From assembly GCA_019359015.1 (NCBI GenBank), contig JAHHID010000023.1, positions 1 through 64,000 of the forward strand: a stretch of 64,000 nt of DNA, read 5' to 3'. Position numbers and translations under genes: made by a program. This document shows positions 36,122 to 45,429 of the stretch, in pieces. The DNA comes from Spirirestis rafaelensis WJT71-NPBG6 (lineage in GTDB: Bacteria; Cyanobacteriota; Cyanobacteriia; Cyanobacteriales; Nostocaceae). The first letter of the stretch is position 1. Each line of letters opens with the position of its first letter. The notes under the pieces are model-generated. The model worked only from the letters and a program-made list of their open reading frames with translations, searched no databases and had not been told where the DNA came from.

Positions 36122-36340
36122 GGGAGCAACGCGATTTGGTGAGGTTGGATAAAAAACGTGCGATCGCTAAAAATTCTATTTAAGTACAAAGTGATTTTAT
36201 TTACCAAAAATCCGGTTTTACAGGAAAATTAATAGTTATGAGATATCTCATAACTATTAATAGCGAGCTATTTGACGATTATTTCAAAAAATATCTGTAA
36301 AATTATAGAAACACTTGTGTTGGTGTTTGCACTCCTGACA
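36122..36340 (+). mobile_element. ISKra4-like element end, second copy, truncated
   Basis: 36122-36173 equals the 52-bp end at 32691, and the next about 150 nt are homologous to 32743-32900 but diverged. It holds a perfect 34-bp palindrome (36228-36261). The rest is lost, presumably when the IS630 element at 36367 inserted or by deletion. Confidence 0.7.
36228..36261. repeat. Perfect 34-bp palindrome in ISKra4-like end
   Basis: Centred at 36244/36245 on GAGAT-ATCTC with arms ending ATTAATAG/CTATTAAT. The sister copy near 32795-32835 keeps the centre (TGAGATATCTCA) but has a mismatched stem. It may bind transposase or form a cruciform. Confidence 0.7.
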
Positions 36341-36366
36341 GAAAAGCTCCACTCTTCGTTACGCCT

Positions 36367-37544
36367 TAAGTAAGTCGGCACGAAAAAACCAAACTATGTA
36401 AAGATAAATAAATACGGTTAATGTATCTACCGAGGTGACTAAGTATGGGCGCTCGTCTAAGGGTATTTCTAACCCATGAGCAAGATAAAACCCTGTTAAA
36501 CCTAAGAACTGCGGATGTACCACAGAAAGTTAAAGACCGAGCAGAGGTCATTAGACTAAACGCACATGGCTGGTACGTGGAAAAAATAGCTGCTCATTTC
36601 AATTGGACTCCTCAAACGGTAAGAGAAATCTTACATAAATGGCGAAAACTTGATTTAGAAGGGCTTTGGGATAACCCAGGTAGAGGAGGCAAAACCAAGT
36701 ATAGCGAAGAGGATATAGTATTTTTGGAGGAATGCCTCAAAGAAGAACCACGTACATATAACAGTCGTCAACTAGCCCAAAAATTAGAGAGTGATCGCTT
36801 TATTAAACTGAGTCCCGACAGATTAAGACGGGTACTCAAAAAAAGGGGGTTATTTGGAAACGAGCTTTGAATTTGCCACAAAGGGAAACAAGACCCGAAA
36901 GTCAAACAAATAAAGCGCTTCAGATCTAGATATGTTAGAACTATCTGCTGCTAGTGGAGAAATAGACTTGAAGTATTTGGATGAATCTTTCTTTTTGTGC
37001 ATGGAGTGAACCGGGTTACACCTATTACTTCCGAGGTGAGCAAAAACGACTAGAACAAAGTAAATGTCGTGGTCGTAGATTAAGCATTATTGGATTTCTT
37101 CAACCAATAATAAGCTTTGTTTACGGTTTGGTTATTGGTGGTGTTGACAGAAAATCTTATATCCACATGATGGAGCAAGAAGCGGCTGATGCCCAAAAGC
37201 TCGGCCGCATCAGAGTAATAGTGGAGGACAACGGGCCAATACATCGATGTCTTCAGGTGCAGCAGTTATGGTCAAAGTGGGAACAGATGGGTTTGTACAT
37301 CTTCTTTTTACCCAAATATTGCTCCGAAATGAATCCGATTGAATTGGAATGGCAACACCTTAAAAAGGATGAACTGGCAGGGAAAATGTTTGACGACGAG
37401 TTAGAGCTTGCCTATGCCGTAATTGATGGTGTTCAAGCCAGAGGGGAAAAAGGAAACTATAGTACACAACGTGTTAAATTTAACTCCAATCGCTCTGATT
37501 AACTTTTCGTTACATAGTTGTAAATTTCCCCGCCGACTTACTTA
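36367..37544 (+). mobile_element. IS630-family insertion sequence, frameshifted
   Basis: Terminal repeats TAAGTAAGTCGGC (36367-36379) and its complement (37532-37544), with ACTATGTAA further in at both ends. Total 1178 bp, right for IS630. The transposase reads in pieces: 36445-36870 (HTH region), a second frame to about 36920 (WKRALNLPQRE), a third around 36930-36995 (LDMLELSAASGEIDLKYLDES) and a fourth 36996-37502. Confidence 0.8.
36445..37502 (+). pseudogene. IS630 transposase, at least three frameshifts
   Basis: First part (141 codons, 36445-36870): winged helix-turn-helix with KVKDRAEVIRLNAHGW, AAHFNWTPQTVREILHKWR. Last part: WSEPGYTYYFRGEQ, then IVEDNGPIHRC (second catalytic Asp) and LPKYCSEMNPIELEWQ (Glu). 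The first frame change is at an A7G5 tract near 36838-36850, which on its own could be programmed, but two more breaks follow, so the gene is inactive. Confidence 0.8.
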
Positions 37545-37577
37545 CGTGCGCGAAAACAAACTTAATTTAACTACGAA

Positions 37578-38075
37578 ATGCCCTCACTAGAAACTCAACC
37601 CTACAATTCTGATAAATCTCTTAACCAGCCACCATCATGGAAAATCAAATTGCTCTACGACGGTGAATGTCCTTTGTGCGTGCGTGAAGTTAACTTTTTG
37701 ACCAAACGTGATGCGGGTCGGGGGCTGGTGGCGTTTGTGGATATTGCAGCTGATGATTACACGCCCCTTCTTCACGGTGGTGTTGATTATGAGGCTGCAA
37801 TGGGGCGCATCCATGCTGTGTTGCCGGATGGAACGTTAGTTCAAAACGTTGAAGTATTTCGCCGCGTTTACGAAACTTTAGGAATGGGTTGGGTTTATGC
37901 TGCGACCAAATTGCCAATTGTAGGCGCGATCGCTAATTTTTTGTACGGCATTTGGGCAGACTTGCGACTTTCGCTCACAGGGCGACCGAATTTAGAAACC
38001 ATTGTGCGAGAGCGTGAGCACGAAAGAGCGCGTAACAATCAGAGTCGCTGCCGCTTAACGGACGGGGACGATTAA
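37578..38075 (+). CDS. DCC-family (DUF393) thiol oxidoreductase-like protein
   Basis: A 165-aa protein of the DCC family, named for the YDGECPLC motif at about residues 29-36 which resembles a thioredoxin CXXC site. VRFVDIA-like second strand (AFVDIAADDY) and a C-terminal hydrophobic helix (LPIVGAIANFLYGIWAD) are also typical. Predicted redox role on unknown partners. It is the first intact gene right of the mobile island and is followed after 44 bp by an unknown gene in the same direction. Confidence 0.85.
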   Translation: MPSLETQPYNSDKSLNQPPSWKIKLLYDGECPLCVREVNFLTKRDAGRGLVAFVDIAADDYTPLLHGGVDYEAAMGRIHAVLPDGTLVQNVEVFRRVYETLGMGWVYAATKLPIVGAIANFLYGIWADLRLSLTGRPNLETIVREREHERARNNQSRCRLTDGDD

Positions 38076-38119
38076 TTAAGCGCGTAAAATCTTCATATCA
38101 TTAAAGTTAACTGAATGCC

Positions 38120-38608
38120 ATGTCTGCCAAAGGATTCGGTGTTAAGCCATCCAGGAAAACCGATAAGTTAATTGAGCAAGTGGTGTATTATTGCCAAAAA
38201 CGCTCCCCCAAAGCGCTTGACCAAATATTTGACAACTTACCTGTAGGTCGCACTGCCCAAGAATACAAGCGTCTCAACCAGCAGATACTAACGGGTACAA
38301 CAAATGCTTTGGCTTCGGACATTGACTCCCTCGCTTGGTTTTGTGGCTATATCGCGTCAGGAATTAACCGCAGTGAAGATAACAAGGCACACCGCCCAAT
38401 TATACTATTATCCAAACTCCTTATTAAGCATGGGATGCAGCCTTTTACTGACTTTTCACCTTACCCTGGTTGTTGCCTCATTCTCATCAACACGGAGAAG
38501 TTTGCAGCACTACCAGAACAAGTGCAAAAATTAGTAGAGGAAGCCTTTGATGTAATGGAAAGCACAGGTGACCAAGCTATTCAGGTAAATAATGCACTGT
38601 TAGAATAA
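38120..38608 (+). CDS. Hypothetical protein
   Basis: A 162-aa soluble protein I do not recognise. It is mainly helical with a conserved-looking middle (SDIDSLAWFCGYIASGINR) and a short strand region (PYPGCCLILINTEKFAALP). No signal peptide, no membrane segment and no known motif. The start is at ATG 38120 with weak upstream purines. Possibly cotranscribed with the DCC gene. Confidence 0.55.
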   Translation: MSAKGFGVKPSRKTDKLIEQVVYYCQKRSPKALDQIFDNLPVGRTAQEYKRLNQQILTGTTNALASDIDSLAWFCGYIASGINRSEDNKAHRPIILLSKLLIKHGMQPFTDFSPYPGCCLILINTEKFAALPEQVQKLVEEAFDVMESTGDQAIQVNNALLE

Positions 38609-38654
38609 CTTGTGGTGATGGTGGAGTAGTTGGGTGTAATCGCGCACATATGAT

Positions 38655-39218
38655 TTATTTGACACCCAGCAATTCAACATCAAAAATTAATGTAGCGTTG
38701 GGAGGAATGACACCACCAGCACCTTGTGCGCCGTAACCCAATGATGATGGAATAATTAACCGACGACGACCACCTACTTTCATTGTGCTAATTCCTTCGT
38801 CCCAACCTTTAATCACTTGTCCAGTACCAAGTGGAAACTCAAATGGGACACCGCGAGCGCGCGAACTATCAAACTTGGTACCATTTTCTAAAGTACCTGT
38901 GTAGTGAACTGAGACGGTTTGACCTGTTTTTGGTGTTGCACCACTACCAAGTTTTAGTTCTGTATATTTTAATCCAGAGGAAGTGGTAACTACTTTATTT
39001 GCGCCAGTCGTAGTTTTTTTTGGAGTGGAACTAGGTGTGGAAGCAACGGTTACACTTGCTTCGGTTGCTGCTATGGATGGAGTACTCGTTGTTTGTCCTG
39101 CGTTGGAAGTTTGTTGAGTATCAAAGAGTTGCGTACAGGCTACCATCAAACAGCAAACACTCATCAATCCTGCACGCCATAATATCGCTTTCAACATCAG
39201 TTCCATGATTGGTTGCAT
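38655..39218 (-). CDS. FKBP-type peptidyl-prolyl isomerase lipoprotein
   Basis: A 187-aa exported PPIase. The N-terminus has a hydrophobic segment ending LMVAC (Cys about 28), a lipobox, followed by a Ser/Thr-rich linker (about 30-78). The FKBP domain (about 80-187) has [36 protein letters not shown] and [24 protein letters not shown], with active-site aromatic and Asp residues in place. It should assist folding of periplasmic or lumenal proteins. ATG at 39218, 39206 or 39197 are all possible starts; none has a good ribosome site. Confidence 0.88.
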   Translation of the reverse strand: MQPIMELMLKAILWRAGLMSVCCLMVACTQLFDTQQTSNAGQTTSTPSIAATEASVTVASTPSSTPKKTTTGANKVVTTSSGLKYTELKLGSGATPKTGQTVSVHYTGTLENGTKFDSSRARGVPFEFPLGTGQVIKGWDEGISTMKVGGRRRLIIPSSLGYGAQGAGGVIPPNATLIFDVELLGVK

Positions 39219-40403
39219 ATAATAAGTAGATTTTACAAGTCGGAGAGTGTAAATGAGAATGCTTCAATTGCCCATTAAACCTAAAATCATAGTATAAAAG
39301 CTTCAATAGAGGCGATAGTACAAACCGAATGTCATTAATCTAGAGACGGATGGATGCGATCGTCTACAACGGGCGCTCCGCGCCATCGCACCTTTGCGTT
39401 GCATTTCTAAAACACGCACGGCGCAGCGATCGCAACCATAATTAAAAAATTGGAACCATAATAATGAACTGAAGTTGGGGAATCTTGCATCTGGGTATAA
39501 AATTGCTCATAAAGCTCTCAATCAGTTCAGTTTAGCTGTTTGGGGAATTCGCCAACAGTATCCGTATCCCGGCTCAAACTAGAGTACTAGCTGAAACCGC
39601 TACTTTTGTCTTCGATTTCATTCATTTTGTGGGGGAATTGACTTTTTTGGTTGATTACTTTGTCCTGGTGTCACATACTCGATTGCGAGATTGATAGTAT
39701 TTTATCAAGAAAGGCAGAGGGCAGAAGGCAGGAGGCAGAAGGAATACTGCCTTCTGCCATCAGTTGAGTGACCGTAGCGAACTTGGGTTTAAGACCCCGA
39801 CTGAACTCTTGTGAGCGTGGCTCCAAGTCAGGAGGAGTCTGAATCTCATCTATTGCCCAGCAAGGGTTTTAGGCGTTATGTGGCGGCAAACGTCAGCTTC
39901 GGTGATCTTACCCCTAAATAAGATTCGGTACTTTTTTCGTTACTTTGCACTTGGTGACAGCTTCCGTAACACTACCCCTTGTACGCTGTCTGCACATTCG
40001 TGGGGGGCTTGAATCAGGACATATGGAATGGGCGATCGCTGCTCTAATATCAAGTTGGGATAAACACTTATAATTAAGCTGCTCTGGTTTTTGACCACCA
40101 GTGGTAGCAAGTTAGACCAGAGATTAAATCATGTTGTTTCATCAGTTCTTGACAACGAAGCACTAACAAAGCTTCTAATTCATCTAAAGAAGTAGGGGAG
40201 CTATTGGCAACAATCTCGTTAGTGGGACTTAGGCAAAAAGCACCGATAAAATAGCCCCAAACCTATATTGCAAGAGGTTTTTACATTATTTTGCTTGGTT
40301 TGTTGGTATATCTAGGTTTCATGCCTTTTTGGGCATTTGGTGTATTCCCCTTACTCCACAAGGGTTTGACGCTTATTTCTTCGTCAAAAATGTTTAAGTT
40401 CCG
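39219..40403. other. Long gene-free stretch with transposase relics and repeats
   Basis: No intact gene. Recognisable pieces: a short open frame ending SLAVWGIRQQYPYPGSN (to about 39581); GGCAGAA-type heptamers with a hairpin (about 39715-39760); a leftward transposase-like tail (40074-40225); and an IS-end-like segment (about 40230-40300). Much of the region seems to be decayed mobile DNA. Confidence 0.5.
40074..40225 (-). pseudogene. Transposase C-terminal relic
   Basis: Leftward reading gives SSPTSLDELEALLVLRCQEL, MKQHDLISGLTCYHWW and a stop at 40074-40076. This resembles the end of a cyanobacterial IS transposase as I remember them, but the family is unclear. Nothing upstream remains. 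Confidence 0.4.
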
Positions 40404-41026
40404 CTACGTATTCATCAGCAAGTAGTGGGCAATAGTGGAAACATTAACATCACCACTGGGACGCTCAAATTGATTAATGGTAGTCAATTGCAGGCTAGTA
40501 CACGTCGGCGGAAATAAAGCTACCGTTCCAAATCAACCAAAAGCTTACATTATAAGCTTTTTGACTTTTGACTTTTGACTTCCGCGCAGCGGTACTAGTA
40601 CCTTTGGACAAGGTAACGCAGGCAATGTGAGTATCAATGCTAGCGATACTGTCTCGCTTGATAACACAGCTAGCAATGGCGATGCCAGTGCTATTGTGAG
40701 CATAGTACGACCGCAAAGCACAGGCGGAAATGGTGGAAACATCAGCATCAATACTAAAGCCCTTTCACTGACCAATGGCGGTAGAGTGGTTGCCCTCACG
40801 ATGGGACGGGGATCAACAGGGAGTGTAACGATCTTTGCCCGCGATTACGTCTCCTTGGATGGGAGGGGGTCAGATGGTGAAGGGAGTGGTGTATACAACC
40901 TCGTGAACCCAAATGGCATAGGAAACAGTGGAGGTATTCGCATTATCACCAGAACGCTCTCACTTACAAATAAAGCTCAGATCAATAGCAGTACCAGTGC
41001 AATGGGGGATGCAGGTGATGTGATAA
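40404..41026 (+). pseudogene. Filamentous haemagglutinin-like exoprotein fragment, interrupted
   Basis: A truncated beta-helical exoprotein. 40404-40501 reads VVGNSGNINITTGTLKLING...LQAST and resumes at 40602 as FGQGNAGNVSINASDTVSLD, GGNGGNISINTKALSLTNGG, NSGGIRIITRTLSLTNK, GDAGDVIIT. The GN(S/A)GN(I/V)xI repeats are typical of haemagglutinin/two-partner-secretion proteins. A 100-bp insertion (40502-40601) shifts the frame, and a MITE at 41022 removes the 3' end. The 5' end is lost as well. Confidence 0.8.
40502..40601 (+). mobile_element. 100-bp insertion with 7-bp direct repeats
   Basis: CTAGTAC occurs at 40495-40501 and again at 40595-40601. Removing exactly 100 bp rejoins the haemagglutinin frame (LQAST|FGQGN). 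The insert contains TTTTGAC heptamers and ends CCGCGCAGCGGTACTAGTAC; a related end follows TTTTGAA repeats at 61766-61818. Confidence 0.8.
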
Positions 41027-41275
41027 TAACCCAAGTTGCGGGTTATAAAATACAAATATACTATTTCAGGCGATCGCCTACTCCAAAGTAGTGGCTGCAC
41101 TGCGTGCAGCCACTACTTTGACTCAATCAAAAACGTAAGTATTGAATCAGACTATAGATAGCAATTGTTTTATTTAGCATCTTCCCCTCCGATTTTCATT
41201 CCTGGAGGGGATTTTATTCCTTAAACGGTGGCTTGCGATCGCCTAAATTTATAACTAGCAACTTGGGTTATTATC
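41022..41275. mobile_element. MITE with about 27-bp inverted ends
   Basis: Ends GATAATAACCCAAGTTGC at 41022 and the complement finishing at 41275, about 27 bp with two mismatches. The 254-bp interior is non-coding and includes two HIP1 sites and hairpins (for example CAAAGTAGTGGCTGCA...). A truncated copy is at 25573-25631. It destroys the 3' end of the haemagglutinin-like gene. Confidence 0.75.
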
Positions 41276-41296
41276 TGCTTTTCTTGACGTTTATAT

Positions 41297-41340
41297 AAGG
41301 ACGCGGTGAGGCGGATGATTTATCCGTGTACCGCGTCCTT
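41297..41340 (-). terminator. Hairpin terminator after outer-membrane protein gene
   Basis: AAGGACGCGGT (41297-41307) and ACCGCGTCCTT (41330-41340) form an 11-bp stem enclosing a second small stem CGGAT/ATCCG. It lies 54 bp past the leftward stop. Confidence 0.6.
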
Positions 41341-41394
41341 TAATAACTATTTCCCCTAAGTGAAATGACTGCATATTACTATCAGTCATAAAAA

Positions 41395-41925
41395 TTAGAA
41401 GCGGAAACCAACACCAGTTTGCAAGCTTAAAGCACCAGCATTGCTGTCTTTATAAGCATCAATACCCCATTTAGCATCACCATACAAAACGGTGTTTCTA
41501 GCAATTTCTGATTCAGCACCAAGGGTTACTACAGGTGTATTTTTGTTTCCCAATTGGGTAGCTTTACCTTCGTCGGTGACAAACGAGTAACCACCACCAA
41601 CGTAAACGTTAGTATTTTTTGCAATAGGTGCATCGTAAGTTACTAACGGCATAGCTGCGGTAGCATCACCACCAAACAAAACGGCACCGCGAACTGAAAC
41701 AGGTGCATTAGGAATTGCAGCGCGTCCTTGAATGTTTCCACCAAACAAAGCGGCATCATTTTGTCTTCCGCCATTGGTGACACCAGCAGATACACCAGCA
41801 CCGATGTAGCTACCCTTTAAACCAAGTGCTTCAGCGGTTTGAGGTGTTTGAGCGCTAGCAATTCCAGCACTAAAAATAACAGAAGCAACAGCAAGTGCAG
41901 AGGCTGCAAATTTTGCGAGTTTCAT
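41395..41925 (-). CDS. Small outer-membrane beta-barrel-like protein
   Basis: A 176-aa exported protein. Signal peptide MKLAKFAASALAVASVIFSAGIASA with cleavage about residue 25. The mature part alternates short beta-strands (GSYIGAGVSAGV, PVSVRGAVLFGG, NVYVGGGYSFV, TVLYGDAKWGI, LSLQTGVGFRF) and ends in Phe, as outer-membrane barrels recognised by BAM do. About eight strands would fit. AGGAAG 5 nt before ATG 41925 decides the start over the longer frame from 41955. Function unknown; structural or adhesive barrel most likely. Confidence 0.8.
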   Translation of the reverse strand: MKLAKFAASALAVASVIFSAGIASAQTPQTAEALGLKGSYIGAGVSAGVTNGGRQNDAALFGGNIQGRAAIPNAPVSVRGAVLFGGDATAAMPLVTYDAPIAKNTNVYVGGGYSFVTDEGKATQLGNKNTPVVTLGAESEIARNTVLYGDAKWGIDAYKDSNAGALSLQTGVGFRF

Positions 41926-42194
41926 AAGTTCTTCCTGACTAGAAATTAAGTTCAATCAATGTTCTCTAGTACTAGAATCTCTTTTTTTACGAAATGTAAC
42001 CTCGCACTTTTGGATAGCCTGAGAGGGTTAAAATTTTTCACCCGACTGGGTGAACACGCGGAGAAATTTCAAGTTCTTGGTGAACCACTGCGTCCCCTTT
42101 TCCCCCCTAGGAATAAATTTTTTCACCCATAAGTATGTTGATTATCCATACTTTTTCGCCTTTAAGAGAGATTGATGCGATCAGGGGATCATTT

Positions 42195-43025
42195 ATGCGT
42201 ATTCATCATCTTAATTGCGGTTGCATGTGTCCGATTGGCGGGGCACTCTTCGACGGTTTTAGTCGCGGGCTAACAGCTTGTCTTGTCTGCCACTGCCTGC
42301 TCATCGAGACAAATCAAGGACTCGTTCTCATCGATACGGGCTTTGGTGAGCGCGATATCAAAGCGCCATTATCAAGACTCAGCCCGTTCTTCATGAATTT
42401 GAATCGCATACAGTTTGAACAAAAATACACGGCGATCGCTCAAATCAAGCAGCTTGGCTTGAACCCGCGCGATGTGCGGCATATCGTGCTTACCCACCTT
42501 GATTTTGATCATGCAGGGGGCTTAGAGGATTTTCCAGAGGCGACCGTGCATGTAATGCTGACTGAGATTGAGGCAGCAAAAAGTAGGCGCGGCTTCATCG
42601 CAGCTGAACGCTATCGTCTAGGTCAATGGGATGAAGTAAAACACTGGAAGTACTATTCGCCCTCTGGCGAACCTTGGTTCGGCTTCGAGGCAGTGCGCGA
42701 CCTCGACGGACTGCCACCAGAGATTCTTCTCATCCCGCTCGCTGGTCACACGCGCGGTCATGCTGGCATCGCCATCAAGACATCAGAAGGTTGGCTTTTA
42801 CATGCGGGGGATGCCTACTTTTATCGGGAGGAAATGGGAACCACCAAACCAAGCTGCACACCAGGTCTGCGTGCCTATCAATGGTTGATGGATGTAGACC
42901 ACAAAGCTCGACTTTATAATCAAGAACGCTTGCGTGCCCTGTCGCTCGACCACAGTAGTGAGGTGCGGCTGTTTTGCAGCCATGATGCCATCGAGTTTAA
43001 AGCGATCGCACTCCCTAATAATTAG
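42195..43025 (+). CDS. Metallo-beta-lactamase-fold hydrolase
   Basis: A 276-aa MBL-fold enzyme. The zinc signature is THLDFDHAGG (about residues 101-110), with GHTRGHAGI (about 197-205) and HAGDAYF (about 217-223) and a late His (CSHDAIE) giving the remaining ligands. The overall pattern (TACLVCHCLLIET...LVLIDTGFG) matches the N-acyl-homoserine-lactonase/quorum-quenching-like branch, but glyoxalase-II-like and other hydrolase roles are equally possible. Start ATG 42195 has AGGGGA just upstream; a frame from 42135 is less likely. No partner genes. Confidence 0.82.
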   Translation: MRIHHLNCGCMCPIGGALFDGFSRGLTACLVCHCLLIETNQGLVLIDTGFGERDIKAPLSRLSPFFMNLNRIQFEQKYTAIAQIKQLGLNPRDVRHIVLTHLDFDHAGGLEDFPEATVHVMLTEIEAAKSRRGFIAAERYRLGQWDEVKHWKYYSPSGEPWFGFEAVRDLDGLPPEILLIPLAGHTRGHAGIAIKTSEGWLLHAGDAYFYREEMGTTKPSCTPGLRAYQWLMDVDHKARLYNQERLRALSLDHSSEVRLFCSHDAIEFKAIALPNN

Positions 43026-43029
43026 TTAG

Positions 43030-43107
43030 TTGTTAGTGGTTAATTCTTAGTTGATACTTGTTTACAACGCTCCCACTATCCACTATCGACTATCCACTAA
43101 CCACTAA
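43030..43107. repeat. ACTAACC/TTAGTGG heptamer repeats
   Basis: Degenerate heptamers (TTAGTTG, TTAGTGG, then CCACTAT, CCACTAA) arranged head to head form an inverted pair between convergent genes and could act as a bidirectional terminator. Confidence 0.55.
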
Positions 43108-44724
43108 CTATTTCTTTAAAAACCGCTGACTGAGACGAGAGACAAAAACATCCACCTCTGGTAATCTGATCCATGAGGCAATGACACTAAAAATGGCAAT
43201 TCCCACTACACCAGATACAGATAACTCAACCAGCAGAATCAGCAAACCTTCTTTCCCTAAATAGTGCTGAGAAAGTTCTAGAGTCGCAAAGCTGGCTATT
43301 CCACCTGCAATACTAGCGGCAATTAAACCCAAAAACGGCAAAAACCACTCGCGCCAAGGTAAACCGTTTAACTTGCGATTAAGTAAAAATAACAACATGA
43401 ATACTGAACTGCAATTTACAGTCACAGTTGCCAATACCAAGCCGGCAGCGCCAAAAGGTTTAATTAAAAGGTAATCAAATACAGCATTAAAGAAGATATT
43501 AATCATACTGATGCGAAAAGGTGTATCGCCATCGCCTAAAGCATAAAACACCCGCACCAGAACATCACGCCCTAAATAAACAAACATGCCAATTCCGTTG
43601 GCAATTAGCAGCGAAGACACCAGCGCTGAGTCTCTTCTCTCAAAAGCACCGTGTTCATAGACTATGCGGACAATTGGCACAGAAAGCGTGATCATCAATG
43701 CACCCAAGGGCAGCATGGTAAAAGCTGAAAGCAGTAAACCTTGGCGAATGCGTGATTTTAACTCATCCCAATTATTCGGGTCAGCAAGTCGGGCAAACAT
43801 CGGTAATAAAGGAACCAAAATCATGTTAGAAATGATTCCTAAAGGAGTTTGCACCAGTAAAGACGCATTATTTAAAGCAGCAGCAACCCCGATAGTGGGA
43901 ATCAAAGAAGCGAAAAACAAATCTGTGTAGAGGTTGATTTGCAGCATCCCAGATGAGAAGGTAGCAGGTCCCATAATTTTGAGAACATCCCTTACCCCAG
44001 GCTGATTAAAATCAAATCGCAACCGCAATGTACCCAAACCAGACCGCGCTTGAACGATTACCTGCACCAACCATTGCAAAACTGCGCCGGCTAATACTCC
44101 TCCTGCCAAAACAATTCCGCCCAACTTAGCATATTCAAGACTGCTAATTTTGTTACCTACTTGCAGATAAAGGAAACCCAGACCTGCAATAACTGTAATG
44201 CTGGAAAATAAGGGACTAATGGAAGGTAGCCAGAATTGATTTGCAGCGTTGAGAACTCCAAAGCCAATACCAATCAGTCCAGCTAAGACGGCGATTGGTG
44301 CCATGATTTGGAGTTGTAAAATAGCGATCGCTCTGACTAAATCTTTGTGTCCCAGTCTTAAACCAGGTGCAAAGATGTCAATCATCTGCGGTGCAAAAAC
44401 TACCACAATAATCGCCACGACTAGCAGCATCCCACCGATAAGTGTCGTAATCGTTTCCACCAAGGGAGCTGCTTCTTCTTTCTTGCGCTTGGATAAGACG
44501 CTGACAACCGCACTATAAAATGGTCCGTTAATGCCCCCTAGCAATATCAGCAGAAAACCAGGGATGGTATAAGCGTAGTTAAAAGCATCAGCAGCCGGTC
44601 CCAAACCAAAAGCAGCAGCGATGGCTTGCTGTCTTACCAAGCCAAAGACTTTACTAATTAATGTTGCAGCGGCGACAATGCCAGCTATTCCAACCAGAGA
44701 ACGAGAAGTTTTTTGTTGTGCCAC
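43108..44724 (-). CDS. murJ: Lipid II flippase MurJ
   Basis: A 538-aa polytopic protein of the MurJ/MviN (MOP exporter) family that flips undecaprenyl-linked peptidoglycan precursor across the plasma membrane. About 14 hydrophobic helices are seen. Family landmarks: GLVRQQAIAAAFGLGPAADAFNYAY (split here, residues about 27-50), LLGGINGPFYSAVVSVL, and RVFYALGDGDTPFRISM (about 385). It starts at GTG 44724. Leftward and alone; murJ in cyanobacteria is essential for septal wall growth. Confidence 0.92.
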   Translation of the reverse strand: MAQQKTSRSLVGIAGIVAAATLISKVFGLVRQQAIAAAFGLGPAADAFNYAYTIPGFLLILLGGINGPFYSAVVSVLSKRKKEEAAPLVETITTLIGGMLLVVAIIVVVFAPQMIDIFAPGLRLGHKDLVRAIAILQLQIMAPIAVLAGLIGIGFGVLNAANQFWLPSISPLFSSITVIAGLGFLYLQVGNKISSLEYAKLGGIVLAGGVLAGAVLQWLVQVIVQARSGLGTLRLRFDFNQPGVRDVLKIMGPATFSSGMLQINLYTDLFFASLIPTIGVAAALNNASLLVQTPLGIISNMILVPLLPMFARLADPNNWDELKSRIRQGLLLSAFTMLPLGALMITLSVPIVRIVYEHGAFERRDSALVSSLLIANGIGMFVYLGRDVLVRVFYALGDGDTPFRISMINIFFNAVFDYLLIKPFGAAGLVLATVTVNCSSVFMLLFLLNRKLNGLPWREWFLPFLGLIAASIAGGIASFATLELSQHYLGKEGLLILLVELSVSGVVGIAIFSVIASWIRLPEVDVFVSRLSQRFLKK

Positions 44725-44815
44725 GAATTATTATTGACAACTCAAGCGATAGCAGTATCTCTTGAATATTTAACCCGAAATCGGATAGTCTGTCAGGCAA
44801 ATTTTGAAAATGAAG

Positions 44816-44918
44816 ACTGGGGGGATGGGGAGATGGGGAGATGGGGAGAAAAAATTATGCTCTCTTGTCCCCTTGTCCCCCTGTCCCCCTGTCTCCCACT
44901 CCCCCACTCCCCCCTTTA
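44816..44918. repeat. GGGGAGAT and CCCCTGT simple repeats
   Basis: Three or four GGGGAGAT octamers are followed by C-rich heptamers (CCCCTTGTCCCCCTG). The two halves are complementary and could form a long hairpin between the two leftward genes. Confidence 0.6.
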
Positions 44919-45422
44919 ACGACACCCCAAACTCTCGCGTGTGGAAATACCCGTAACTGGATTGACACCCGATGCGCGATCGCACAATAATGACACTTGA
45001 TAGCGGTCAATTAAAGCATCGCTAAAATCAGCACCTGTAATATCCGCATCATAAAAGCGGCTGCTTGTCAAGGTCGCTTCTGTAAAAATCGCATTCTTCA
45101 GGTTTGCACCATCCATAGTTACGCGGTCAACTAAAGCATCCGAAAGGTTTGCACCTTCTAAATTCGCTTTTAGCAAAACTCCCTTGGTGAGAATTGCATT
45201 AGTTAAATTCGCACCTTGAAAATTTGCCCCGCGCATTTCCGCTGCCACAAAAGTTACACCCGTTAAATCAATGTTAGAAAAATCGCGGTTTTCTAAACTC
45301 ATATTGCTGTAGTTGATTGTATTTACTTGAGCAAAAGCCGGATGTGGATTAAGTATTATCCACAAAGCAGCTAGTATCAAACTTACAATTACACTCAAAA
45401 AGCGAAGCAAAATCTTTTTCAT
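44916..45422 (-). CDS. Exported pentapeptide-repeat protein (thylakoid-lumen type)
   Basis: A 168-aa protein with an N-terminal signal ([20 protein letters not shown]...PAFA, cleavage about 32) and about 16 tandem pentapeptides ([37 protein letters not shown] and so on) from about residue 42 to 140. A short tail with two Cys (about 146 and 168) could form a disulfide. The arrangement matches lumenal pentapeptide proteins of cyanobacteria and chloroplasts (TL15-like), function unknown. ATG 45422 is preferred to the frame start at 45440. Confidence 0.8.
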   Translation of the reverse strand: MKKILLRFLSVIVSLILAALWIILNPHPAFAQVNTINYSNMSLENRDFSNIDLTGVTFVAAEMRGANFQGANLTNAILTKGVLLKANLEGANLSDALVDRVTMDGANLKNAIFTEATLTSSRFYDADITGADFSDALIDRYQVSLLCDRASGVNPVTGISTRESLGCR

Positions 45423-45429
45423 AAATTTG

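Noticed and set aside
35922-36152. Separate small gene after tnpB
   Set aside because: Its first residues (RKKSTTVLSVGQEA in frame with upstream) are the frameshifted TnpB tail; the rest is IS DNA.
36838-36850. Programmed frameshift at A7G5 in the IS630 transposase
   Set aside because: Two more frame breaks follow before the catalytic domain, so this is decay rather than recoding.
42195-43025. Quorum-quenching lactonase as definite function
   Set aside because: The MBL fold is clear but substrate cannot be derived; only the fold is claimed.
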